This document shows, piece after piece, positions 1-7,514 of a stretch of DNA of 64,000 nucleotides. The translations under genes were made by a program, and so were the position numbers. Below the pieces are notes generated by a model. That model was not told the origin of the DNA. It worked only from the letters and a program-made list of their open reading frames with translations, and searched no databases. Every line of letters begins with the position of its first letter. Position 1 is the stretch's first letter. This DNA is from Streptomyces sp. CGMCC 4.7035 (GTDB lineage Bacteria > Actinomycetota > Actinomycetes > Streptomycetales > Streptomycetaceae). Location of the stretch: positions 7,419,001 to 7,483,000 of the forward strand of contig NZ_CP134053.1 of NCBI RefSeq assembly GCF_031583065.1, in the 5' to 3' direction.

Positions 1-631
1 GTTCCTCGGCCGCCTTGACCGCGTCGCCCACGGTGACGAGGGGGCGCCCGACGGCCTCCGCGAGCTCCTCGGCGTTCGGCTTCACCACGTCCGGGCGCTC
101 ACGCAATGCCTCCAGCAGCGCGGGCCCGGAGGTGTCGAGCGCGATCCGGGCGCCCGCGGCGTGGGCACGGGCGACCAGATCGGCGTACCAGGACGGGGCC
201 AGACCCCGCGGGAGGCTGCCGCAGCAGGTGATCCAGGTGGTGTCGGCGGAGCGGTACTGCTCACGGACCGCCTCCAGGAGCAGTTCGGCCTCGGAGGCGG
301 AGAGCTCGGGACCAGGCGCGTTGATCTTGGTGAGGGTGCCGTCGGGTTCGGCGACCGCGATGTTGGAGCGGGTGGCTCCGGCGATCGGGACCGGGGCGAC
401 CTGGATGCCCTGCGCGTGCAGCAGGTCGGCGACGAGCGCGCCCGGCGCGCCGCCGAGGGGCAGGACGGCGACCGTGGGCTGTCCGGCGGCGGCGACCGCG
501 CGCGAGACGTTCACGCCCTTGCCGCCCGGGTCCACGCGTTCGCCGGTGGCACGGATGACCTCACCGCGGTCGAGGGACGGGACCTCGTACGTACGGTCGA
601 GAGAGGGGTTCGGGGTGACGGTGAGAATCAT
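1..631 (-). CDS. fruK: 1-phosphofructokinase (partial, C-terminus outside window)
   Basis: PfkB-family sugar kinase that phosphorylates fructose 1-phosphate to fructose 1,6-bisphosphate after PTS uptake of fructose. About 210 N-terminal residues are visible; the stop lies beyond the left edge. The start MILTVTPNPSLDRTYEV is the classic FruK/LacC N-terminus. GGKGVNVSRAVAAAG is the substrate-binding glycine motif and INAPGPELS follows at about residue 100. The ATG overlaps the stop of the upstream DeoR gene as ATGA (628-631), so the two are translationally coupled in a fruR-fruK operon. The fructose PTS permease gene would be expected just outside the window. Identification is confident from motifs and context; LacC/tagatose kinase is a less likely alternative. 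Confidence 0.93.
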   Translation of the reverse strand, partial: MILTVTPNPSLDRTYEVPSLDRGEVIRATGERVDPGGKGVNVSRAVAAAGQPTVAVLPLGGAPGALVADLLHAQGIQVAPVPIAGATRSNIAVAEPDGTLTKINAPGPELSASEAELLLEAVREQYRSADTTWITCCGSLPRGLAPSWYADLVARAHAAGARIALDTSGPALLEALRERPDVVKPNAEELAEAVGRPLVTVGDAVKAAEE

Positions 632-1389
632 GCGCGTACTACTTCCGTGCCGCCGCGCTCGATCGCGGCCGCGTCTTCAGGGCTCAGCCCACTGTCGGTG
701 ATCAGCAGGTCCACGTCGCCGAGGTCGCCGAAGCGGGCGAAGTGCTCCTGGCCGTGCTTGGAGGAGTCGGCGAGCAGCACCACGCGGCGGGCGGCCTGGA
801 TCGCGGCGCGCTTGACGGCGGCCTCGGCGAGGTCGGGCGTGGTCAGTCCGTGGCCGGCGGAGAAGCCGTTGGCGGCGATGAACAGGACGTCGGCGCGGAT
901 CTCGCCGTACGCGCGCAGCGCCCAGGCGTCCACGGCGGCGCGCGTACGGTGCCGTACGCGCCCCCCGACCAGATGGAGCTGGATACCGGGGTGGTCCGCG
1001 AGGCGGGCCGCGGTGGGCAGGCTGTGCGTGACGACGGTGAGCGTGGTGTCCAGGGGGATAACCCCAGCGAGCCGGGCGACCGTCGAACCGGCGTCGAGGA
1101 TCATCGTGCCCTCGCCCGGCAGCTCCGCGAGGGCCGCCTTGGCGATCCGGTCCTTCTCGTCGGCCGCGGTGGACTCCCGCTCCGCGAGGTCCGGCTCGAA
1201 GTCCAGGCGTCCGGCAGGAATGGCACCGCCGTGCACCCGGCGCACGAGGCCGGCGCGGTCGAGGGCCTTCAGGTCGCGGCGGATCGTTTCGGCCGTGACC
1301 TGGAACTCCTCGGCCAGCGACACCACGTCCACCCGCCCGCCGTCACGGGCGAGCCGGAGGATCTCCTGCTGCCGCTCCGGTGCGTACAT
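628..1389 (-). CDS. fruR: DeoR-family transcriptional regulator of the fructose operon
   Basis: 253-aa DeoR/GlpR regulator. The N-terminal winged HTH is at residues 6-55 (ERQQEILRLARDGG, then VTAETIRRDLKAL, the typical recognition helix). The C-terminal sugar-phosphate-sensing isomerase-like fold starts near MILDAGSTVARLAG, and ends with LLADSSKHGQEHFARFG and LLITD, as in DeoR sensors. It is the first gene of an operon with fruK, with an ATGA overlap. By family, it probably represses fru genes and is released by fructose 1-phosphate (inference). Two 18-bp direct repeats just upstream are its likely operator. Confidence 0.9.
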   Translation of the reverse strand: MYAPERQQEILRLARDGGRVDVVSLAEEFQVTAETIRRDLKALDRAGLVRRVHGGAIPAGRLDFEPDLAERESTAADEKDRIAKAALAELPGEGTMILDAGSTVARLAGVIPLDTTLTVVTHSLPTAARLADHPGIQLHLVGGRVRHRTRAAVDAWALRAYGEIRADVLFIAANGFSAGHGLTTPDLAEAAVKRAAIQAARRVVLLADSSKHGQEHFARFGDLGDVDLLITDSGLSPEDAAAIERGGTEVVRA

Positions 1390-1413
1390 GTCCGTTTGCC
1401 TCCGACTCCATGT

Positions 1414-1453
1414 CCGAACGTGTGGCTTCAGATGCCCGAACGTGTGGTTTCAG
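1414..1453. promoter_or_regulatory. paired direct repeats upstream of fruR, probable FruR operator
   Basis: Two near-identical 18-bp copies of CCGAACGTGTGGNTTCAG lie at 1414-1431 and 1436-1453, 22 bp apart, that is two helical turns on the same DNA face. They sit 25-64 bp upstream of the fruR start. DeoR proteins commonly bind repeated sites in their own promoters. An extra short palindrome built on CCGG/TTCCGG lies at 1467-1480. Function is inferred from position and repeat spacing. Confidence 0.6.
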
Positions 1454-1587
1454 TGGGAGGCTACGTCCGGTTTTCCGGAATGTAAACGGGTTTGAGCAAC
1501 GAAACGGACACGAACGGGCTCCCGCTTTCCGGCCATCGGACAAGGCCCAGGTCGGGCCCTGTACGCCGGCGTCAGGCCCCATACGCC

Positions 1588-1628
1588 GGCGCCCGGCGGT
1601 TCGCGCAGAACGCGACCCGCCGGGCGCC
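1588..1628 (-). terminator. strong GC-rich hairpin downstream of the MFS gene
   Basis: Arms 1588-1605 and 1611-1628 pair over 18 bp with one mismatch and a 5-nt loop. It lies about 25-65 nt past the stop of the leftward MFS gene, before fruR. No U-tract follows, which is usual for Streptomyces. Confidence 0.7.
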
Positions 1629-1653
1629 ACCGACCTCGACAGACGACTCCCGT

Positions 1654-3183
1654 TCAGGAGACGAGCACCCGGTCCTCCACGATGTCCGCCTCCGTCTCCG
1701 CTCCCTCCACGTGCTGCGCCGGCCGCTTCGGCAGGGCGAACATCAGCAGGAAGATCACCGCCATCACGGCCGCGACCCAGCCCAGCGCGTGCTGGAAGGC
1801 GTGCACGAAGGCCGGACCCACCTGGGCGGGGGTCAACCGGTCGTCGATCTCGCCGAAAAAGACCACCGACACCAGCCCGAGACCCAGCGCGTTGCCCATC
1901 TGCTGCACCGTGTTGATCAGGCCGGACGCCGAGCCGGAGTGCTCACGCGGCACCCCGGACAGGATCGCGTCCGTCAACGGGGCGACGATCAGCCCCATAC
2001 CCACACCCATGACCACCAGCGGCAGCGCCATCTGCCAGGAAGCGATGGCCAGGCCGTACCGGTCGGACTCCCAGATGTAGAGCAGGACGCCCGCCCCCAT
2101 CACCAGCGCGCCCGCCTGGAGCACCTTGCGGCCGAAACGCGGGACCAGCTTCTGCACGGACAGACCGGCCGCCGTCGAGACCGCGATCGAGAACGGCACG
2201 CCCGTCAGCCCGGCCCGCAGAGCGCTCCAGCCCAGCCCGACCTGCATGTACAGCGTCCAGACCAGGAAGAAGACGCCGAGGCCGACCCCGAAGACGGTCT
2301 GCACCGCGATGCCCGCCGCGAAGCTCTTCACGCGGAAGAGGGACAGCTCGATCAGGGGGGAACCGTCGCGCACCGCCTTCCGCCTCTCGTAGGCCACCAG
2401 TGCCGTGAAGACGACCAGCGCGCCCGCCATCGACGCGTACCCCCACAGCGGCCAGCCCAGCTCCCGGCCGCGGGTGAGCGGGTAGAGCAGCATCAGCAGA
2501 CCGAGGGTGACCAGGGCGACGCCGACCAGGTCGAGGCGCAGGGCCCGCGGGGCCTTGGACTCCGTGATGTAGCGACGGCCCAGGACGAATGCCACGATGC
2601 CGACCGGCAGGTTGATCAGGAAGATGGGCCGCCACTGCAGCCCGAACAGGTTCCACTCGGTGAGCAGCGCCCCCAGGAGCGGACCGGAGACGGCACCGAG
2701 ACCGACGATCGCGCCGAACAGACCGAAGACCTTGCCCCGCTCGTGCGCCGGGAAGGTGGCGTGCACGATCGACAGCACCTGCGGCACCATCAGCGCGGCC
2801 ATCGCTCCCTGGAGGATCCGCGAGGCGACGAGCATCTCCGGGTTCGCGGCGAAGCCGCACAGCGCCGAGGCGAGCGTGAAACCTCCTATGCCGATGAGGA
2901 AGAGGCGCTTGCGGCCGTGGATGTCGCCGAGCCGGCCGCCCGTGATGAGCCCGGCGGCGAAGGCGAGCGCGTACCCCGCCGTGATCCACTGGATCTGGCT
3001 GAAGGACGCGCCCGCATCCCGCTTGATCGACGGGATCGCGATGTTGACGATCGTGACGTCGACCAGGTCCATGAACGCCGCGGTCATCACGATGGCGAGC
3101 GCGAACCAGCGACGCCGGTCGCCCGTGCCGGCCGCGGCGCCCCCGTCGGCCGTACTGCTGAAAGTGGTCTTGGTGGAGGTCAT
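1654..3183 (-). CDS. MFS transporter, DHA2 (14-TM) drug:H+ antiporter family
   Basis: 509-aa integral membrane protein of the EmrB/QacA type. Motif A appears as GGRLGDIHGRKRLFLIG after TM2. TM1 contains AAFMDLVDVTIVNIAIPSI, the DHA2 signature (D1-like motif with VTIVNIALP). Motif C is visible as GLGAVSGPLLGALL. The length and about 14 hydrophobic segments fit DHA2 rather than 12-TM DHA1. It presumably exports a drug or toxic metabolite in exchange for protons. It is divergent from a WYL-domain regulator with only 62 bp between starts, so that regulator probably controls it. Substrate cannot be read from sequence. Confidence 0.92.
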   Translation of the reverse strand: MTSTKTTFSSTADGGAAAGTGDRRRWFALAIVMTAAFMDLVDVTIVNIAIPSIKRDAGASFSQIQWITAGYALAFAAGLITGGRLGDIHGRKRLFLIGIGGFTLASALCGFAANPEMLVASRILQGAMAALMVPQVLSIVHATFPAHERGKVFGLFGAIVGLGAVSGPLLGALLTEWNLFGLQWRPIFLINLPVGIVAFVLGRRYITESKAPRALRLDLVGVALVTLGLLMLLYPLTRGRELGWPLWGYASMAGALVVFTALVAYERRKAVRDGSPLIELSLFRVKSFAAGIAVQTVFGVGLGVFFLVWTLYMQVGLGWSALRAGLTGVPFSIAVSTAAGLSVQKLVPRFGRKVLQAGALVMGAGVLLYIWESDRYGLAIASWQMALPLVVMGVGMGLIVAPLTDAILSGVPREHSGSASGLINTVQQMGNALGLGLVSVVFFGEIDDRLTPAQVGPAFVHAFQHALGWVAAVMAVIFLLMFALPKRPAQHVEGAETEADIVEDRVLVS

Positions 3184-3192
3184 GCCCAGAAT

Positions 3193-3224
3193 CTAGGAGC
3201 CGATTAGGTCAGATCGCGTCCTAG
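3193..3224. promoter_or_regulatory. divergent promoter region with CTAGGA/TCCTAG inverted repeat
   Basis: Between the divergent MFS and WYL genes, CTAGGA (3193-3198) and TCCTAG (3219-3224) form an inverted repeat with a 20-bp spacer, 26 bp centre to centre. This is a plausible operator for the neighbouring WYL regulator; the evidence is symmetry and position only. Confidence 0.4.
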
Positions 3225-3245
3225 TTCTCCGGCATCCTCGGATCC

Positions 3246-4220
3246 ATGACGATCGACACTCCGGCCCGGCTCCTACAGCTGCTCTCCCTCCTCCAGACTC
3301 CGCGCGAGTGGCCCGGCGGCGAGCTCGCCGACCGGCTCGGGGTGTCCCGGCGCACCGTACGGCGCGATATCGACCGGCTGCGCGAGCTGGGCTACCCGGT
3401 CGAGGCCACCAAGGGAGCCGACGGCGGCTACCGGCTGGTCGCGGGCAAGGCCATGCCGCCGCTCGTGCTCGACGACGAGGAGGCCGTCGCGATAGCGGTG
3501 GGGCTGCGCGCCGGGGCCGGGCACGCCGTCGAGGGCGTGGAGGAGGCGTCCGTTCGGGCCCTGGCCAAGCTGGAACAGGTGCTGCCGAGCCGGCTGCGCC
3601 ACCGCGTCACCACGCTCCAGGCCGCCACCACTCCCCTGACCAGCGGCGACGGGGCGAGCATCGCGCCCGAGACGCTGACCGTGATGGCCTCGACGATCGC
3701 GGGCAGTGAACGGCTGCGGTTCGCGTACCGCTCGGGGGACGGAACGCCGTCACGGCGCCTGACCGAGCCGCGCAGGCTGGTGTCGACCGGCCGCCGCTGG
3801 TACCTCGTCGCCTACGACCTCGACCGCGACGACTGGCGCACCTTCCGCGTCGACCGGGTCACCGAGCCGTTCGCGACCGGCGCGCGGTTCACGCCACGGG
3901 AGCTGCCGACGGGAAGCGCGGCGGAGTATCTGCGGCAGTCGATGTACGGACGGCAGGAGACCTACGCGTTCGAGGCGACCTTCGCCGCGCCGGCGGACTT
4001 CGTCGCGGCGCGTGTGCCCCGGTGGGTCGGCACGCCCGAGCCCCTCGACGACCACAGCTGCCGGCTGCGCGGCACGGTGAGCGACTCCGTGGAGTGGCTG
4101 GCGGTGCGGCTCGCGCTGGTCGACTGCGAGTTCACCGTGCATCGTCCGGCCGAACTGGTCGCCTGCGTACGGGATCTGGGGGCACGGATGAGCCGGGCGG
4201 CGGACGCGGGCAGGGCGTGA
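3246..4220 (+). CDS. YafY-type HTH/WYL-domain transcriptional regulator
   Basis: 324-aa regulator. An HTH_11 winged helix is at residues 5-60 (PGGELADRLGVSRRTVRRDIDRLRELGY). The WYL ligand-sensing domain lies around residues 140-205 (RRLVSTGRRWYLVAYDLDRD; the WYL triad appears as WYL). A WCX C-terminal extension follows. WYL proteins sense nucleotides or other small ligands and act as activators or repressors. The divergent start, 62 bp from the MFS exporter start, suggests that gene as a target. The ATG lies close to the divergent promoter and no better start was seen. Confidence 0.88.
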   Translation: MTIDTPARLLQLLSLLQTPREWPGGELADRLGVSRRTVRRDIDRLRELGYPVEATKGADGGYRLVAGKAMPPLVLDDEEAVAIAVGLRAGAGHAVEGVEEASVRALAKLEQVLPSRLRHRVTTLQAATTPLTSGDGASIAPETLTVMASTIAGSERLRFAYRSGDGTPSRRLTEPRRLVSTGRRWYLVAYDLDRDDWRTFRVDRVTEPFATGARFTPRELPTGSAAEYLRQSMYGRQETYAFEATFAAPADFVAARVPRWVGTPEPLDDHSCRLRGTVSDSVEWLAVRLALVDCEFTVHRPAELVACVRDLGARMSRAADAGRA

Positions 4221-4224
4221 GGGG

Positions 4225-4947
4225 TCAAGCTCGGCCCGTCTCCCACCGGAAGTCCCGCAGGGCCTCCAGATTGCTTACGGCGAGAGCGGCGGGTCCACCC
4301 GGACCGGCGGCCGGTTCCTCGCCGACGGCCCAACTCTCCACCGCCACACGGACGGCGGCCCCGGCGACGGCCGCGGCGAAACGGAGGGCAGGGGTAACCG
4401 TGACTGACTCTTCGTCACCAGCGCGCATACGCCCGGCCAGTACCTCTGCCAGCTCCGGTTCCGCGGCCTGGCAGATCTCGGCCCAGACCTTTCTGAGCGC
4501 GGGGTTGGTGTCGGTGAGGCGCAACAGGGCGCGGACCCATTCCAGGGACCTCGCGGACACGCCGACGCCGGGGGTCAGGGTGCGGACCGCCGCGTGGTGC
4601 AGGGCCTCGGCGACGGTGAGGTGGGCGGGGGCGTCGCGGACGGCCTCGGCCCACCTGTGGGCGCCCGCCGAGAACAGCGGGGCCAGCGACTCCTCCTTGG
4701 TCGCGAAGTAGCGGTAAAAGGTGCGCGGGGCGATGCCGGCGGCGCGGGCGATGTCCTCGGTCCGGGTGGCGCGCAGGCCGTTCGTCATGAAGAGTCCCGC
4801 CGCGGCACGGGCGACCTCCATACGGGTCGCTGCCCTGCGCCGCTCGGTGAGGGACGCGCCCTCGAAGTCGTGCGTCGTACGGCCGGGGTATGCCCCGCTC
4901 GTACGGTTGGTACCGGTCACGGACGGCAGGTTATGCCGCTGTGGCAC
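4225..4947 (-). CDS. TetR-family transcriptional regulator
   Basis: About 240 aa. The HTH lies at residues 38-85 (AARAAAGLF-type helix 1, then TRTEDIARAAGIAPRTFYRYF, the TetR recognition segment). The C-terminal ligand domain resembles TetR_C with the MftR/AcrR type. The start used here is the GTG at 4947; it leaves an unusually long N-terminal arm before the HTH, so a shorter start is possible. It is convergent with the WYL gene (4-nt gap). No obvious target is adjacent; the space upstream is repetitive and gene-free. Confidence 0.82.
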   Translation of the reverse strand: MPQRHNLPSVTGTNRTSGAYPGRTTHDFEGASLTERRRAATRMEVARAAAGLFMTNGLRATRTEDIARAAGIAPRTFYRYFATKEESLAPLFSAGAHRWAEAVRDAPAHLTVAEALHHAAVRTLTPGVGVSARSLEWVRALLRLTDTNPALRKVWAEICQAAEPELAEVLAGRMRAGDEESVTVTPALRFAAAVAGAAVRVAVESWAVGEEPAAGPGGPAALAVSNLEALRDFRWETGRA

Positions 4948-5028
4948 AATCTGCCATCCGGGCCGCCCCGGGGTTCAGGTCCGGGGCGACCCGTCGAACT
5001 GCCCCTGCCCGACCCGGCATGGGAAGAA

Positions 5029-5068
5029 CCGGGCCCCGGCGCCAGGGGGGAGCGGCGCCGGGGCCCGG
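5029..5068. terminator. perfect 15-bp GC hairpin
   Basis: Arms 5029-5043 and 5054-5068 are perfectly complementary with a 10-nt loop. It is in the gene-free region upstream of the TetR gene and could terminate leftward transcripts arriving from hrdD. No U-tract. Confidence 0.5.
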
Positions 5069-5289
5069 CTCGGAGAGTCCCGGCGCCGGGGGGAGTGCGT
5101 CGGGACTCGGTTCTGGAGGGCGGACCATACGGTCCGGCCCATGCTTGATGCGGGACTCGGAGGTCTTGTGCCCCGGGTCCGGGGTGTTGAAGCGACGGAA
5201 CAGCGCCAAGTCGCACGACGGAGCGTGCGGCGCCCGCCCGAAGCCGCCACGCGCCCCGAGCACCACTGCCCGCGCGGGCGTACGCCCAG

Positions 5290-5730
5290 GTCACACACCG
5301 GAACGACCCATGCGCCCAGGGCCGCAACACCCCGAACGGACCGCCGACCACATGCCCCGGCGCCCCGAACGAACCACCGCCCCCAGGCCACGGCGCCCCA
5401 ATGGACCGCAGCCCAGACACAACACCCCACCGGACCACAGCCCCAGGCACCCGACCGAACCGTAAGCCCCGGGCCACGGCGCCCCGAACGGACTGCTGAC
5501 CCCAAACCTGGCGCCCCGAACAGACCACCGACCCCAGGCCTGCCGCCCGGAAAGGACCGGCCAACCCCAGGCCACGGCGCCCCGACCGGACCACAGCCCA
5601 GGCACCCCACCGAACCGTAAGCCCCGGGCCACGACACCCGACCGGCACGACGTAAAGCCGCAAGCCGAGCTGCGGGGCCCGCCGGGCCGTGGGCTTCCAG
5701 GCCTCTGGCCGTGGGCTTCCAGGCCTCTGG
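5290..5730. repeat. gene-free region with degenerate GGCGCCCCGAACGGAC repeats
   Basis: From 4948 to 5823 I see no credible gene. Variants of CACGGCGCCCCGAACGGACC recur at irregular distances between about 5340 and 5600, and a 22-bp unit is repeated exactly at 5685-5706 and 5707-5728. Open frames here on both strands give Pro/Arg/Gly-rich low-complexity translations with no ribosome binding site or domain. Confidence 0.6.
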
Positions 5731-5823
5731 CCGCGGGCATCCCGGCCGCCGGGCCCGGGCAGCCCGAGCCGCCGGGCCCGGGGCCTCCGGGCCGACGTCA
5801 CACCGTCGGCCCCACAGGCACCG

Positions 5824-6822
5824 TTACGCCGCCGCGTCGAACCCCGTCTGCCGCGCCAGCTTCTTCAGCTCCAGCAGCGCGTGCTTCTCGATCTGCCGGA
5901 TCCGCTCGCGCGTCAGGCCGTGCTCCTTGCCGACCTCCGTGAGCGTGCGCTCCCGGCCGTCCTCGATGCCGTACCGCATCTTGATGATCGAGGCCGTGCG
6001 CTGGTCCAGTCGACCGATGAGGTCGTCCAGCTCCTCGCTGCGCAGCAGCGTGAGCACCGACTGCTCCGGCGACACCGCCGACGTGTCCTCAAGGAGGTCG
6101 CCGAACTGCGTCTCGCCCTCGTCGTCCACCGACATGTTCAGCGAGACCGGGTCACGGGCCCAGTCCAGCACGTCGATGACCCGCTCCGGGGTCGCGCCCA
6201 GCTCGGCCGCGATCTCGGCCGGCTCCGGCTCCCGCCCGTTCTCACGGTTGAACTCCCGCTGGACGCGCCGGATACGGCCGAGCTCCTCCACCAGGTGGAC
6301 GGGCAGCCGGATGGTCCGGGACTGGTCGGCGATCGACCGGGTGATGGCCTGACGGATCCACCAGGTCGCGTACGTCGAGAACTTGAAGCCCTTGCGGTAG
6401 TCGAACTTCTCGACCGCGCGCACCAGGCCGGCGTTGCCCTCCTGGATCAGATCGAGCAGCGGGAGACCACTGCGGGGGTAGCGGCGCGCCACGGCGACGA
6501 CCAGGCGGAGGTTCGAGCGGATGAAGACGTCCTTCGCCTTCTCCCCCTCGGTGACCAGGGCCTCCAGCTCCTCGCGGGTGGCATCGGCCTTGGCCTCTTC
6601 CTCGCCGTCGAGGATCTGTCGCGCGAACACACCCGCTTCGATGATCTGGGACAGCTCGACCTCCCTGGCGGCGTCGAGCAGTGGTGTACGCGCGATCTCG
6701 TCGAGGTACATGCCGACCAGGTCGCGATCGGCGATCTCGCCGCCATGGGCGCGAACACTGTTTGCCGCGTCCACGGTCTCGCCTTCGGAGGCCTTGCGAC
6801 GGGCGACGGCACGGGTTGCCAT
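5824..6822 (-). CDS. hrdD: RNA polymerase principal-like sigma factor HrdD
   Basis: 332-aa group 2 sigma-70 factor. Region 1.2 starts at DRDLVGMYLDEIARTPLL. Region 2 includes RSNLRLVVAVARRYPRSGLP, LLDLIQEGNAGLVRAVEKFD and FSTYATWWIRQAITRSIADQ. Region 3 starts with HLVEELGRIRRVQREF. Region 4.2 has TLTEVGKEHGLTRERIRQIE. The start at 6822 (MATRAVARR) was chosen because AAGGGAG lies just upstream, because it matches the 332-aa length remembered for HrdD, and because upstream codons look non-coding. HrdD is non-essential in S. coelicolor and reads promoters much like HrdB. A SigR-type promoter lies upstream, consistent with known SigR control of hrdD. Confidence 0.95.
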   Translation of the reverse strand: MATRAVARRKASEGETVDAANSVRAHGGEIADRDLVGMYLDEIARTPLLDAAREVELSQIIEAGVFARQILDGEEEAKADATREELEALVTEGEKAKDVFIRSNLRLVVAVARRYPRSGLPLLDLIQEGNAGLVRAVEKFDYRKGFKFSTYATWWIRQAITRSIADQSRTIRLPVHLVEELGRIRRVQREFNRENGREPEPAEIAAELGATPERVIDVLDWARDPVSLNMSVDDEGETQFGDLLEDTSAVSPEQSVLTLLRSEELDDLIGRLDQRTASIIKMRYGIEDGRERTLTEVGKEHGLTRERIRQIEKHALLELKKLARQTGFDAAA

Positions 6823-6905
6823 GCGTGCTCCCTTGCGTGGTGGGCTAGCGGATGGTCCAGTGACGCTTCGGACACCCTTCCGGGTGCCCGGCATCTGATG
6901 GAAAC

Positions 6906-6932
6906 AACGACTGGAATCCGGACAGAATTCCC
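6906..6932 (-). promoter_or_regulatory. SigR-type promoter of hrdD
   Basis: On the minus strand GGGAAT (6927-6932) is followed by exactly 18 nt and then GTT (6906-6908), matching the SigR consensus GGAAT-N18/19-GTT. It lies about 85 nt upstream of the hrdD ATG. SigR is the thiol-oxidative-stress sigma factor, and hrdD is an established SigR target in S. coelicolor; the match here is read directly from the sequence. Confidence 0.82.
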
Positions 6933-6995
6933 AACCTGCCCCTCATTTTTTCTGATCATGCAGTACCCTGTCCGCCCGCCACGTGGGGAGGTCGG

Positions 6996-7514
6996 ATGGC
7001 AACGGAACGTACAGAGGTCCAGGTCAGACCGGGAGTCGAGAACGACCTCAAAGCCCTCACGGACATCTACAACCACTACGTGCGTGAGACGCCCATCACA
7101 TTCGACACCGCGTCCTTCACACCGGAAGAGCGGCGTCCGTGGCTGCTCTCCCACCCTGAAGACGGGCCGCACCGGCTGATGGTTGCCACCCCCACGGACT
7201 CACAGGAGATTCTGGGGTACGCCACATCCAGCGCTTACCGCGCGAAGCCCGCGTACTCGACCTCCGTGGAGGTCACCGTCTATCTGGCCCCCCACGCGAC
7301 CGGCCGCGGCGTCGGCACACACCTCTACAAGGCCCTCTTCGAGACCCTCGCCGACGAGGACCTCCACCGCGCGTACGCGGGCATCGCCCAGCCCAACGAA
7401 GCGTCCGTGCGCCTGCACGAACGCTTCGGCTTCCGGCACGTCGGCACCTACCGGGAGGTGGGCCGGAAGTTCGGGCGGTACTGGGATGTGGCCTGGTACG
7501 AAAAGGAGCTCTAG
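6996..7514 (+). CDS. GNAT N-acetyltransferase, phosphinothricin acetyltransferase-like
   Basis: 172 aa. The layout is that of PAT/Bar/MddA: IYNHYVRETPITFDT near residue 24, the acetyl-CoA loop ATGRGVGTHLYKALFETLAD near residues 103-120, and IAQPNEASVRLHERFGFRHV-type C-terminal segment followed by GRKFGRYWDVAWYEK. It probably acetylates the amino group of a small molecule such as an amino-acid analogue; phosphinothricin or methionine sulfoximine are the family's known substrates. The start is preceded by GGGGAGG. The stop overlaps the stop of the convergent large gene within CTAG. Confidence 0.87.
   Translation: MATERTEVQVRPGVENDLKALTDIYNHYVRETPITFDTASFTPEERRPWLLSHPEDGPHRLMVATPTDSQEILGYATSSAYRAKPAYSTSVEVTVYLAPHATGRGVGTHLYKALFETLADEDLHRAYAGIAQPNEASVRLHERFGFRHVGTYREVGRKFGRYWDVAWYEKEL

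Noticed and set aside
1492..3207. A 571-codon rightward frame opposite the first MFS gene
   Set aside because: No hydrophobic or domain pattern, whereas the other strand encodes a clear 14-TM exporter.
4948..5823. Long open frames on both strands between tetR and hrdD
   Set aside because: They give Pro/Arg/Gly-rich repeats, overlap each other, and have no ribosome binding site or domain; openness follows from GC content and repeats.
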